In this document: positions 44,774-55,445 of the stretch, piece by piece
Layout: every line of letters begins with the position of its first letter
How positions within the stretch are numbered: the first letter of the stretch is position 1
Position numbers and translations under genes: made by a program
Notes under the pieces: model-generated
Told to the model about the DNA's origin: nothing
Databases searched by the model: none
What the model saw: only the letters and a program-made list of their open reading frames with translations
NCBI GenBank assembly: GCA_016800925.1
Contig: JABCPU010000379.1
Coordinates: 1 to 64,000 of the forward strand
Origin: Suillus spraguei
Taxonomy: Eukaryota > Basidiomycota > Agaricomycetes > Boletales > Suillaceae
Direction: 5' to 3'
DNA length: 64,000 bases

Positions 44774-45676
44774 TCAACGAGGGCACGGGTTCTTCTTCTC
44801 ATCGGGGATTTCTTCAATTGAAGCTGAAAGAGTTTTCAGAGGAACATAAAACTTGGATAGTTTCGGCACATTGGTGTCTCGCCCTGGGATCTCTTCTTCT
44901 GCTTTTCTCTTTCCATGTTTCTGTTCTTCTATTGGCCGTTGCTCAACAGGTTCTTGTCCGACCCGATGCTCGGGTTCGGATTCATTCTTGCGCTTTTCCA
45001 CACGGGGAATCGGCGATACTGGCCTTGGCAATTGGACACGTGGGGTGGGATCTATAGTATGTGGCATTCGTACTTCTGGTTCCGGATCTTCAGGAACATC
45101 AATAGGAGAGGCAATGAAAGGTTTCGGAAGACGAGAATGTTGCCATTTGGTGTGATGATTGAAGAGTTGGGGCAACCCGTTCTTTTTTCGATCCATGTCC
45201 AAGTCAGTTTCGATTTCATCTGATTTCTCTGTCCGTGGAAGGATAAGTGTTTCAGCAGCCCAATCTATAGTTGGGTTCATTGCTCGTAACCATGGGATTT
45301 CAAGGAGGATTTGATCTCTCCTTCCTAACTTGGTGATATTGAATTTTCCATACATGGTCCATTCATCAATCTTAACCACTAGAAGACAGTAGTGTGTGAT
45401 CGGTCCTCCTTTTATAAGGGTTCCATCTGCTGTTGTAACTCGAAATGGTGTTTTGAGTTTTCGTTGTGTGATTTGATGGAGTTTCACAAACTCCTCAGAG
45501 ATGAATGTTCCTGCTGCTCCTGAATCAATAACAGCAGTGGTGTCGACGGATTTTAAGCGAGTACGCGAGTGAAGGGTGATGGGGACACGAAGTTCTTTTC
45601 TTTCACCTACAGCACGTACAAGTCTTAGTAATACATGAGGAGAAACATACGTCGAGTCTTTGTTTCTCCACATCAA
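44774..45676 (-). CDS. Retroviral-type aspartic protease region
   Basis: A 300-residue open frame with the protease active site AVIDSGAAGTFI (Asp at about residue 51), then FVKLHQITQRKLKTPFRVTT, the flap-like ADGTLIKGG, and ILLEIPWLRAMNPTIDW. Such proteases cut the Gag-Pol precursor and work as dimers. A Pro/Glu/Lys-rich linker follows towards reverse transcriptase. The region just upstream encodes the Gag zinc knuckle in another frame, so this is not an independent gene but an open stretch of a broken gag-pol. Confidence 0.85.
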   Translation of the reverse strand: MMWRNKDSTYVSPHVLLRLVRAVGERKELRVPITLHSRTRLKSVDTTAVIDSGAAGTFISEEFVKLHQITQRKLKTPFRVTTADGTLIKGGPITHYCLLVVKIDEWTMYGKFNITKLGRRDQILLEIPWLRAMNPTIDWAAETLILPRTEKSDEIETDLDMDRKKNGLPQLFNHHTKWQHSRLPKPFIASPIDVPEDPEPEVRMPHTIDPTPRVQLPRPVSPIPRVEKRKNESEPEHRVGQEPVEQRPIEEQKHGKRKAEEEIPGRDTNVPKLSKFYVPLKTLSASIEEIPDEKKNPCPR

Positions 45677-45939
45677 AAATCCTGGACAATCTGTCTCACT
45701 GTTTCTTCATCTTCTTCTTCTCCTTTAACTTCGGTTTGTCGGAGCGGAGTCTTCTTCTTTCTTTCAGGACAATTATGGATGCGGTGTCCTGTCTTCTTGC
45801 ATCCGAAGCATTGTCCCTTCTTCATACATTCGGATCTCTCCATATCGGAGATTCAATCTACGACCATTGCGTTGGAGTCACAATTAGGGATGTATCGTGC
45901 ATTTCCGTAGTTCTTCTTCTTCTGTTGTGGGACGTGTCC

Positions 45940-46503
45940 TCATGGCTTGAAGACGATGATGGAGTTGTCAATGGAAACGCATTGCAGCACAACGTCTCGA
46001 AATACTTCTGAGACATCTCCTAGTGCGAAAAGCTTTGTAAGAATGCCCCAATTCAGGCCATCTTGGAAGAATTGAATCTTCGTTGCATCGTTGTTGATAC
46101 GAGCCTTGGCTGCAAGTGCCTCGAAATCTGCGATGTAGGTATGAAGATCTCCTGTTCCTTGTTTAAGGTCTCTGAGTTTCGTGAGTGCGGTTCCCTTGGT
46201 ATCCACTGGGTCGAAGGCTTCTTTGAAGCTCTTCATAAAGTCCACCATGGTTCCATAACCAACTTTTTGTCCAGAGGTGTCGGTTGATTGGGCATGGTCA
46301 AGGAACTGTTCCTTCCAAGATTTGGCATTCTTCTCGGTCATGAAGGATGTTATGAAAATGATCTTCTGCTTGTCGGTGGTGTAGAGCTTTTCATTGATGT
46401 CAAAGTGCAAGTTGCACGACTGGATAAACTCGCGAGAGTTATCGCGATCTCCATCAAAACCTTTTGGTTGACCGATCTTGTATTCAAATTCTTTGGTCAT
46501 CAT
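45940..46503 (-). pseudogene. Gag (capsid) of element E
   Basis: 187-residue frame starting MMTKEFEYKIGQPKGFDGD; the capsid part includes REFIQSCNLHFDINEKLY, KIIFITSFMTEKNAKSWKE, FKEAFDPVDTKGTALTKL, GDLHTYIADFEALAAKARI and GLNWGILTKLF. It shifts frame near 45,945 before the CCHC knuckle, which is readable downstream in another frame near 45,790 and intact in the plus-strand copy. Gag forms the particle and binds the genome. Confidence 0.88.
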
Positions 46504-46675
46504 GGTTGTTGATTCGTCTGATGAGTTATACTTTCTCGGTGCCTACATGCGCTGTCTTGCTGTCCGTTAGGGCTTGTCTTCTGTCAGGGGGCTTCCTCTT
46601 GACAATCTGCTCAGCGTACGCGTACGCTAGTTCTGAGTTCGGGGTTGAAGACTGGATAGTCGACAATCAAAATAG

Positions 46676-46686
46676 ACTTTAATCTT
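46676..46686 (-). promoter_or_regulatory. Self-complementary primer site of element E
   Basis: Minus strand AAGATTAAAGT, 1 nt inside the 5' LTR. It is complementary to ACTTTAATCTT within the LTR, just downstream of its TATA box. It does not start with TGG, so tRNA priming is unlikely. Confidence 0.75.
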
Positions 46687-46687
46687 T

Positions 46688-47164
46688 TGTTACAAACTGG
46701 GGTGGCGTCACCAGCGACAGTGAAAAGACACAGACGGTCTGCTGGGAAGTTCTTACAATGTCCAAAAGAGGACAAGGTGAAAGTACAAGGAACGCGTTCC
46801 GAGTACGATCAAGGGTTCAGCCTCAAAGACAAGTTCTAAGAGGTATCCGCGAGAATAGAGACTAAGGCTAAGGAGTGCTTAGACTTAGAGACGATTCAAG
46901 ACGACTTAGGTTGGAGACCTAAGCGAAGGAGATTCCAGGTAAAACCCAGTAAGATTAAAGTAGGGAATCTACTACAAGTACACTGTGCTTAAATAGGCCA
47001 ATATGTGCGCACAGACCAAGTAACCGTGAGAATGTAACTGCGTATCCTAATAAGGAAGGCATGTGTTGCACAGATGCGTTGAGCATGTGAGTCAGAGTCA
47101 TGTGACATGATATACAAGTAAGGAAACAAAGGGAAAATGAATAGGGGCACGTACAACTGTAACA
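46688..47164 (-). repeat. 5' LTR of minus-strand element E
   Basis: 477 bp; minus-strand TGTTACAGTTGTACGTGCCC to CCAGTTTGTAACA. Close to the other E LTRs. Confidence 0.9.
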
Positions 47165-47479
47165 GATTTGGCATTTTTCTCAGTCATGAAGGATGTTATG
47201 AAAATGATCTTCTGCTTGTCTGTGGTGTAAAGCTTTTCGTTGATGTCGAAGCATAGATTGCATGATTGGATAAATTCACGAGAGTTGTCGTGATCTCCAT
47301 CAAAACCGGTTGGGAGACCGATTTTGTATTCAAATTCTTTGGTGGTTGTCATGATGGCGATTCGTCTGGTGAGTTATACTTTCTCGGTGCCTACACGCGC
47401 TGTCTTGCTGTCCATTAGGGCTTATCAGGGTTCAGGGTCGAAGACTGAGTAGTCGACAATCAGGTGGACTTTAATCTTT
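47165..47479 (-). pseudogene. Second element E: leader and gag 5' fragment
   Basis: A 5' piece of another E copy: primer site (47,468-47,478), leader, and gag from MTTTKEFEYKIGLPTGFDGD to FITSFMTEKNAKS, where it meets the LTR of the first copy. The rest of this copy is not on the far side of that element, so the junction arose by recombination or deletion and not by simple insertion. Confidence 0.85.
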
Positions 47480-47953
47480 TGTTACGAACTGGGATGGTGT
47501 CACCAGCGACAGTGAAAAGACACAGGCGGTCTGCTGGGAAGTTCTACAATGTCCAAAAGAGGACAAGGTGAAAGTACAAGGAACGTGTTCCGAGTATGAT
47601 CAAGGGTTCGGCCTCAAAGACAAGTCTAAGAGGTTCTACGAGAATAGAGACTAAGACTAAGGAGTGCTTAGACTTAGAGACGATTCAAGACAACTTAGGT
47701 TGGAGGCCTAAGTGAAGGATGTTCCAGGTAAAACCCAGTAAGATTAAAGTGAAGTATACAAGCATAATACAATGTGCTTAAATAGGCCAATATGTGCGCA
47801 CAGACCAAGAGAGACGTGAGAATGTAAGTGCGTATCCAAAGAAGGAAGGCAACTATAGTACAGATGCGTTGAGCATATGAGTCAGAGTCTTGTTACATAA
47901 TATACAAGTAAAGTAGACAGAGAAAATGAATAGGGGCACATATGATTGTAACA
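47480..47953 (-). repeat. Element E LTR, left arm of head-to-head pair
   Basis: 474 bp 5' LTR of the fragment at 47,165-47,479; ends GATTGTAACA at 47,953, directly joined to an inverted LTR. Confidence 0.9.
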
Positions 47954-48422
47954 ACAATCGTACGTGCCCCTATTCATTTTCTGCCTCCTTTACTTTGTAT
48001 ATTACGTAACATGACTCTGACTCATATGCTCAACGCATCTGTACTATAGTTGCCTTCCTTCTTTGGATACGCACTTACATTCTCACGTCTCTCTTGGTCT
48101 GTGCGCACATATTGGCCTATTTAAGCACATTGTATTATGCTTGTATACTTCACTTTAATCTTACTGGGTTTTACCTGGAACATCCTTCACTTAGGCCTCC
48201 AACCTAAGTTGTCTTGAATCGTCTCTAAGTCTAAGCACTCCTTAGTCTTAGTCTCTATTCTCGTAGAACCTCTTAGACTTGTCTTTGAGGCCGAACCCTT
48301 GATCATACTCGGAACACGTTCCTTGTACTTTCACCTTGTCCTCTTTTGGACATTGTAGAACTTCCCAGCAGACCGCCTGTGTCTTTTCACTATCGCTGGT
48401 GACACCACCCCAGTTTGTAACA
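47954..48422 (+). repeat. Element E LTR, right arm of head-to-head pair
   Basis: Plus-strand LTR lacking its first four bases (TGTT): starts ACAATCGTACGTGCCCC and ends CAGTTTGTAACA. With the previous LTR it forms a near-perfect palindrome with arms of about 470 bp and almost no spacer. Confidence 0.9.
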
Positions 48423-49038
48423 TGAACTGACTCGCAAACTTCAAAGTCAGCCTCCATTGGTTGTTGTTTCTTCGTGTATTCCTGAGCAGCTTCAAGGGGT
48501 TCATACATTGATAGGTTCTCAGTCAAATCGCAAGGCCTGCAGGCCCTGAGCTTCACAATTCTTTGTCTGTGAGACAAGTGTATTGGTTAATAACATGCTC
48601 ATGCTGCTTCCCTTTGCCAATGTAACTGAACTGACAGCGAGATTGTATACTGTGTGACCTGTGTCTAAGATACTTATGTCTTATGCACGAACCTTTGAAG
48701 TTGTGCCGGAATTCATCACTATGGAGCTCAAGACACGGAGCTGGGTCAGGGATTGGCGCGAGTCCGACCATTACCGATAGTAGTAAGTAACTGCACTTGT
48801 GACTTTTTGTGACACAAAATTATATTCAACTTGAGGTCTACTGTTAAACAAATAGTTCAAAGCTGCTTCTTTGACCTGAACCAGGTGGCACCCCGACTAG
48901 GACCCCGGAAACCAACCGCCAACAACGCGCTCAACAGCGCTAAGGACGCCCAGAGGCGCCCCAGCGGTCACCAGGACACCAGACAAACCGCCAAAACCCT
49001 AGACCAAGAACCAAGAACGAAGCAACAAAGCAAACAAA
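48423..49038. other. Unrecognised region before LINE ORF1
   Basis: Minus-strand frames (48,771-48,553, with ELHSDEFRHNFKGSCIRHKY and a Cys/His pattern, and 48,577-48,423) look weakly protein-like but I recognise no family. From about 48,880 the plus strand is rich in ACC and CCA words and is probably the 5' leader of the LINE. Confidence 0.3.
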
Positions 49039-49912
49039 ATGCCAACAATCAACTCAACGAGCCCGGTCACCACGACAACCACAGGTAGGGCCAACCGACG
49101 GACAGCAGCTGATAAACCTTTGCTTTCAACCAGTAGACCCATACAAGACCACATATCGGGCACAGGAACGAAGACAGATGTTGTCAACCTGAACACAGCA
49201 CGAAAAATCTTGTCCATGCACGGTCTCGTAATGCCAACAGCCGGTAGCATGTTGCAATCAATCTCGGTAGCTTTATTCAAATTTAGTATCACAGCAAATC
49301 TAGGCGCCACACATACTGACATACTACGAGCAATTGCACTAATAATACAGGAAGTCGATACGGAAATAAACACGGAAAACATCATAGAAAAAGTCAAAGC
49401 CCTAATAGGCGGACCGATTGCGACCCTAGACGAGAAAGTCGAGACATTAACAGAAACAATAGACGCGCAAAAGAAAACAATAGAGTCGATGACGGAGGTA
49501 CGCACCAACTTGAAATCATCAGCAGAAGATTTGGGAAAGATAGCTGGAAACATGAAGAGCACAACGCCACAAAGAACGAGTGATGAACGGTCTGACAGAC
49601 CACGAACGTCTGCAGACGCAGCCAAAACTAACATCCCTGTCCCACTAACAAAGGTACTAGCGAGAAGCGAGACACAGGCAAGGCAGATCCTAGTCGACAG
49701 ACAATCACAGCTCTTCGCCAACTCTCTGAAAGACCTAACGGAGGCGCAACTAGTAGCAAAGGCCACCTTAGCAGTGGAGCAAATGTCAAAGGAGAAAGTC
49801 GTACTTCCAACATCAATCAACTTCATCTCAGCATGCCGTCTCCCTCATGGAGGAGTCCTTTACGAGCTCAACTCACCCGAGGCAGCAGAGTGGTTCAACG
49901 TGGCAGCAAACC
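49039..49912 (+). pseudogene. LINE ORF1 (Gag-like) protein, 3' truncated
   Basis: An unbroken frame from MPTINSTSPVTTTTTG; the LTR at 49,913 cuts it after AAEWFNVAANL. It has a Thr/Ser/Arg-rich N-terminus, a predicted coiled coil around residues 100-165 (LDEKVETLTETIDAQKKTIE), and ends with ARQILVDRQSQLFANSL, KATLAVEQM and a conserved LPHGGVLYELNSPEAAEWF segment. These are features of the first ORF of fungal non-LTR retrotransposons, which binds element RNA; the zinc knuckles that normally follow are missing. The LINE reverse transcriptase is not on the far side of the LTR element. Confidence 0.6.
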
Positions 49913-50389
49913 TGTTACAATCGTATGTGCCCCTATTCATTTTCCCTTTGATTCCTTTGCTTGTATGTTACGTAACAAGACTGTGACTCATATGCTCAAC
50001 GCATCTGTACTATAGTTGCCTTCCTTCTTTGGATACGCACTTACGTTCCCACGCCTCTCTTGGTCTGTGCGCACATATTGGCCTATTTAAGCACAGTGTA
50101 CTTGTAGTAGATTCCCTACTTTAATCTTACTGGGTTTTACCTGGAATCTCCTTCGCTTAGGTCTCCAACCTAAGTCGTCTTGAATCGTCTCTAAGTCTAA
50201 GCACTCCTTAGCCTTAGTCTCTATTCTCGCGGATACCTCTTGGACTTATCCTTGAGGCAGAACCCTTGATCGTACTTGGAACGCGTTCCTTGTACTTTCA
50301 CTTTGTCCTCTTCTGGACGTTGTAAGAACTCCCAGCAGACCGCCTGTGTCTTCTCACTGTCGCTGGTGACGCCACCCCAGTTCGTAACA
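49913..50389 (+). repeat. 5' LTR of plus-strand element E
   Basis: 477 bp, TGTTACAATCGTATGTGCCC to CCAGTTCGTAACA. Confidence 0.92.
50084..50128 (+). promoter_or_regulatory. LTR TATA box and predicted transcript start
   Basis: TATTTAAG at 50,084-50,091; ACTTTAATCTT begins 34 nt downstream at 50,118. That 11-mer is the exact complement of the primer site, so it should be the first bases of the RNA. The same spacing is seen in the 3' LTR (57,104 and 57,138). Confidence 0.65.
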
Positions 50390-50390
50390 A

Positions 50391-50401
50391 AAGATTAAAG
50401 T
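50391..50401 (+). promoter_or_regulatory. Self-complementary primer site
   Basis: AAGATTAAAGT, 1 nt after the LTR. It pairs over all 11 bases with the predicted 5' end of the transcript, as in the self-primed Tf1 element of fission yeast. Confidence 0.75.
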
Positions 50402-50587
50402 CCATTTTGATCGTCGACTATCCAGTCTTCGACCCGGAACCCTGATCGCCTAGATCAGCAGACTAGCGTACGCGTACGCTGAGCAGATTGTCAAGAGAAG
50501 CCCTCTGACAGAAGAAAGCCCTAACGGACAGCAAGACAGCGCGTATAGGCACCGAGAAAGTATAACTCACCAGAAGAATCATCAACC

Positions 50588-51420
50588 ATGTCGACCAAAG
50601 AATTCGAATACAAGATCGGCCAACCGATTGGTTTTGATGGAGATCGTGATAACTCTCGCGAGTTTATCCAGTCGTGCAACCTGCACTTTGACATCAATGA
50701 AAAGCTTTACACCACCGACAAGCAGAAGATCATCTACATAACATCCTTCATGACCGAGAAAATGCCAAGTCTTGGAAGGAACAATTCCTTGAACACGCCC
50801 AATCTACCGACACTTCGGGACAAAAAGTTGGTTATGGGACAATGGTGGATTTTTATGAAAAGCTTCAAAGAAGCATTCGAACCGGTAGATACCAGAATGA
50901 CTGCGCTACACGCCTTAGAGACCTCAAGCAAGGAACTGGAGATCTTCACACTTATGTCGCCGACTTTGAGGCACTTGCAGCCAAAGCTCATATCACCGAT
51001 AACGTGACGAAGATCCAGTTCTTCCAAGATGGCCTCAACTGGGGTATCCTCACGAAGCTTTTCAATACGGGAGATGTCTCCGAGATATTCCGAGATGTTG
51101 TGTTGCAATGCGTTGCTATTGACAACGCCCATCATCGGCTTAATGCCATGAGGACACGTCATGTTCCACAACAGAAAAAGAAGAACTACGGGAATGCACG
51201 GTATATTCCGAACCGTGATTCCAACGCAATGGTCGTGGACCGAATCTCCGATATGGAGAGATCCGAATGCATGAAGAAAGGACAATGCTTCGGATGCAGA
51301 AAGACAGGACACCGCATCCATAATTGTCCTGACAAAAGAAGAAGACTCCACTTAGACAAACTGAAGTCAGAGGAGAAGAAGAAGATGAAAAAACCGTGCG
51401 ACAGATTGTTGAGGATTTTT
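50588..51420 (+). pseudogene. Gag with zinc knuckle, element E plus copy
   Basis: Starts MSTKEFEYKIGQPIGFDGDR, runs through the capsid region and ends with a CCHC knuckle CFGCRKTGHRIHNC (about 51,286-51,327) and a Lys/Glu-rich tail. Two frames are needed (50,588-51,007 and 50,842-51,492), with shifts near 50,760 and 50,930. The knuckle is the nucleocapsid part that binds element RNA. Confidence 0.88.
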
Positions 51421-52447
51421 GACTTGGAGAAACAAAGACTCGACGTATGTTTCTCCCAATGTATTACTAAGACTTGTACGCGCTGTAGGTGAAAGAAAAG
51501 AACTTCGTGTCCCTATCACCCTCCACTCGCGTACTCGCTTAAAATCCGTCGACACCACCGCTGTTATCGACTCAGGAGCAGCAGCACATTCATCTCAGAA
51601 GAGTTTGTGAAACTCCATCAAATCACACGACGAAAACTCAAGGAACCATTTCGAGTTACAACGGCAGATGGGACTCTCATAAAAGGAGGACCATCACGCA
51701 TTACTGCCTCCTAGTGGTCAAGATTGACGATCGAACCATGTATGGAAAATTCAATATCACCAAACTAGGAAGGAGAGATCAAATCCTTCTTGGAATTCCT
51801 TGGTTACGAGCAATGAACCCAATTATAGATTGGGCTGCTGAAACACTTGTCCTTTCACGGACAGAGAAATCTGATGAAATCGAAATCGATATAGATAAAG
51901 ACAGACAGAAGAATGGGTTGCCACGATTATTCAATCACCATACCAGATGGCAACATTCCCGTCTTCCGAAACCAAGCATCGCTTCTCCTGCTGATGTTCC
52001 AGAAGACCCAGAACCAGAAGTACGTACTCCACATACTGCAGAACCCACTCCACGTGTACAACTGCGCGAGCAGTATCACCGATTCCCCACGCAGAGAAGC
52101 GCAAGAATGAATCGAACCCGAGCATCGGGTCGGACAAGAACCTATTGAGCAATGGCCAGTAGAAGAGCAGAAACAGGGAAAGAGAAAACCGGAAGAAGAA
52201 CTCCCAGGGCGAGACACCAATGTACCAAAATATCCAAGTTCTTCGTTCCCCCGAAAACTCCTTTGCTTCAATAGAAGAAATCCCTGATAGAGAAGAACCC
52301 GTGCCCTCGTTGATCCCAACCGAGGATGATAACCAATTCGATACCATGAATGATGTCTGGCATGCGCTGGAAGTACGCGAAATTTCCTCTTACGAGCTCG
52401 GAGATGGTGAATTCTTGTGGAATACGACACCGATGGAGTTAGCATGA
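51419..52447 (+). pseudogene. Protease region, element E plus copy
   Basis: Encodes the same protease as at 44,774-45,676: RLVRAVGERKELRVPITLHS, active site AVIDSGAA (about 51,563-51,586), then a shift, KFNITKLGRRDQILLGIPW and the Pro/Glu-rich linker. Frames break near 51,590, 51,700 and 52,090. Confidence 0.82.
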
Positions 52448-52484
52448 GAATATGAAGAAGTATCCATGGATACACCTTTGACAC

Positions 52485-55000
52485 GTGATGGAACTTCTCA
52501 ACTCGAACAATCCTCTCCCTACTCCGATTCCTCCTCCGAAATATAGTAACAAAGCTCAGGAATTCGCTACGGACGAGAAGGAAAAGAAAAAGAAATCCTT
52601 CGAAGAATTGGTCCCGGATTATTTGCACGACTTCGCAGACGTCTTTGCTAAAGACGGATTAAACAAACTACCCCCCGAACGCCCTGGTATGATCCATCGG
52701 ATCGACACCAAACCCGGTTTTATTCCTCGTACATCTAAGGTCTACCCGCTATCGGAAAAGAACGCGCTGCTGTCAAAACGTTTATCGATGAAAACGTTGC
52801 GAAAGGCTTTATCTCGGAATCGAAGTCACCTCAAGCCAGTGGCTTCTTCTTTGTGGGAAAGAAAGTGGAGAACTGCGCCCTGTCAAGATTATCGCTACAT
52901 CAATGATTGGACAGTCAAGAACGCATATCCGCTTCCACTCCCTATTTCCCTTGTCGCACGCCTTCATAACGCACAGTTCTTTACGAAAATGGATATTCGG
53001 TCCGGCTATAACAATATTCGCATCCATCCTGATGATAGGTGGAAAGCTGCTTTTACCACGGAATTTGGCCTTTTTGAACCGAACGTCATGTTCTTCGGCC
53101 TCTGCAATTCCCCAGCAACTTTTCAAGCATACATGAATCGCACCTTTCACAAGAAATCAATGAAGGATGGATGGTTATCTATATGGACGATATCCTGATT
53201 TTCTCCACAACATGGCAGACACCGTGAACGGACCAGACGAGTTTTGATGAAAATACGAAAAGAACACCTGTTCTTGAAACCGGAGAAATGCACCTTCGAT
53301 GCAGAAGAAGTGGAATACCTCGGAATGATAATTGCCCCGGACAAGTTGCTATGGACACCGCCAAGACCAAGGGAATCTCCGAATGGCCAATCCCGAAATC
53401 TGTGAAAGACGTTCGGTCATTCCTCGGCTTTTGCAACTTTACCGCACGTTCATTTCCACTATTCTGACATCGCCGACCCCTTATCGATTTAACGAAGAAA
53501 GATAAGGCCTTTGAATGGTCAACTGAATGTATGGACACCTTCGAAGAATTGAAACGACGCTTCACTTCCCAACCGGTACTCCGTAACCCTGATCCTTCCC
53601 GACAATTTGCTATTGCTACCGATGCTTCACTCGTAGCAACTGGCGAGTTCTCTGCAGACTGATGAGAATGGTGTTTATCACCCATGTGCATACTCTCACA
53701 GTCTTTAACCCCGCGGAACGCAATTACAGATCTTTGATCGGGAACTCCTTGCCGTGATCCGGGCATGAACGAATGGCGTCATTATCTTGAAGGAAACCCA
53801 CACCCCGTCCTGGTATTCACCGACCATAAGAACTTCTGTACTTTAGAAGTGCACAGAAGCTTACCCGTCGCCAAGCACGTTGGCAATTGATTTTGTCTAT
53901 TTATGACATCGAACTGCATCACGTTGCAGGTACTAAATTAGCAGTACCTGATGCACTATCTCGCCGGCCCGATTAGATCGGCAAAGACGATAACGAAGGA
54001 CCAGACCCTCCTCCCTGACGCTCTATTCGTTCGTCTTATCGACACCGACTTGAAGGATGTCTGTCATCCTCTGACCCCCTCGACGACCCTGTCTTCAAGA
54101 CGGCGTCTGATGCCCTTGATGGCGTGTGCCTTCCCCTATGAAATCGGCACTCTCTGACTGGAAGATTGAGGAGAACGTCCTCTATTTTAAAAATCGCGCC
54201 TATATTCCACCGGCGCATCGCTCCGATATCCTGAACGGTATCATGATCATCCTACCGCGGGTCATCCCGGTAGATTCAAAACTGAAGAACTGTAAACGGA
54301 GGCCTGGTGGCCCGCTATGGGCTCTTATATTCGAAATACGTTGAGGGTGGCCCTTTGTCAGCAAATGAAAGCGGATACACATCCTGTTCGCCCCCGCTCA
54401 CGCCTATTCCCTTCATCGCGTCGCCCGTTCTCTCAGTCTCTGTCGACCTTATCACTGACCTCCCTGTCTCTGGAGGCTTTGACAGTATCATGGTCATGGT
54501 AGACCATGGCCTTACGAAGGGGGTAATTATTATCCCTTGTTTGAAAACCATCACTCAGAAGGCGTTGCTAAGCTATTTTTGAAACACGTATACCGCGATT
54601 TGGACTCCATGACAAAGTTATCTCGGATCGAGGACCGCAATTCCTATCTCGCTTCTCAAAGGAACTTGCCCGACTTCTCGACTACGTCATTGCTCCATCC
54701 ACGGCTTATCACCCACAGACTGATGGTCAAACAGAAAGGCTTAATCAAGAACTTGAAACATATCTTCGCATTTACTGCCGCAACAACCTGAAGATTGGGT
54801 AGAACACCTACCAATCGCCGAATTCGTCCACAACCACCGAAAACATGATGCAAGAATGCATCACCCTTCTATTGATGATGGGATAGAACCACGTGCTATT
54901 CCCCACCTTATCCCTGATTCATCCGTCCGCAGCAGAAGATCGAGTACGATCTCTGCAGAAGATAAGAGAAGAAGCAATCGCTGTCCATAACATCGCAATG
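52485..55000 (+). pseudogene. Reverse transcriptase, RNase H and integrase, plus copy
   Basis: Continues as in the minus copy: linker with [20 protein letters not shown] (typical just before gypsy reverse transcriptase), [31 protein letters not shown], the YMDD box readable near 53,185, RNase H start (about 53,600), HHCC region (54,230-54,380), [15 protein letters not shown] with the first integrase Asp (54,440), and [19 protein letters not shown] readable near 54,700. More than ten frame changes; no domain is entirely open. Confidence 0.85.
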
Positions 55001-55445
55001 CAAACATGGCGAACGATCCCGAGGAGATAAGTACACCCATGGAAGATCGGAGATAAGGTTTGGCTATCTGCCGCAATCTTAGACTAAACTCCATCAAGGA
55101 ACTTGCCCCAAAGCGATACGGACCTTTCCCGATCATCGATGTCTTATCTCCCCATCACGTTCACGCTCAACTCCTCCGCAGTGGAAGATTCACCCCACGT
55201 TCCACGCTTCTGTCTTATCGTCCTATAGCGAAACGGACGTACACGGCCGAACTTCCCTGAACCACCACCTGACATCATCGAAGAAGAAGAAGAATATGAA
55301 ATAGAAGCAATCCTTTCTCACAAAGGAATCGGCACTCGCCGACGTTATCTGTTCTTGGAAAGGATATTCATCGGGAGATAACGAATGGCTCCCAGAAAAG
55401 AACTTGAAGAACTCCGCTCGAATCTGAATGCTTATAAGAAGCAAC
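55000..55445 (+). pseudogene. Integrase C-terminus and chromodomain, plus copy
   Basis: Shows KIGDKVW-like sequence near 55,040, FPIIDVLSPHHVHAQ, and a chromodomain with an acidic lead (DIIEEEEEYEIEAILSHKG) from about 55,270, broken by a shift before the GDNEW segment and ending at LNAYKKQH. Downstream start of the next ORF overlaps this end as in the minus copy. Confidence 0.8.

Larger units (their letters stand above)
39546..47164 (-). mobile_element. Near-complete Ty3/gypsy element E, minus strand
   Basis: 7.6-kb element: 5' LTR 46,688-47,164, self-complementary primer site 46,676-46,686, gag, protease, reverse transcriptase, RNase H, integrase with chromodomain, a further zinc-knuckle ORF, polypurine tract and 3' LTR 39,546-40,020. 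A chromodomain and self-priming place it with Tf1/sushi-like chromoviruses. Several frameshifts and stops make it defective. The outer flanks do not form a target duplication (ACAAT left, GATTT right), and the right flank is gag of another copy. Confidence 0.9.
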
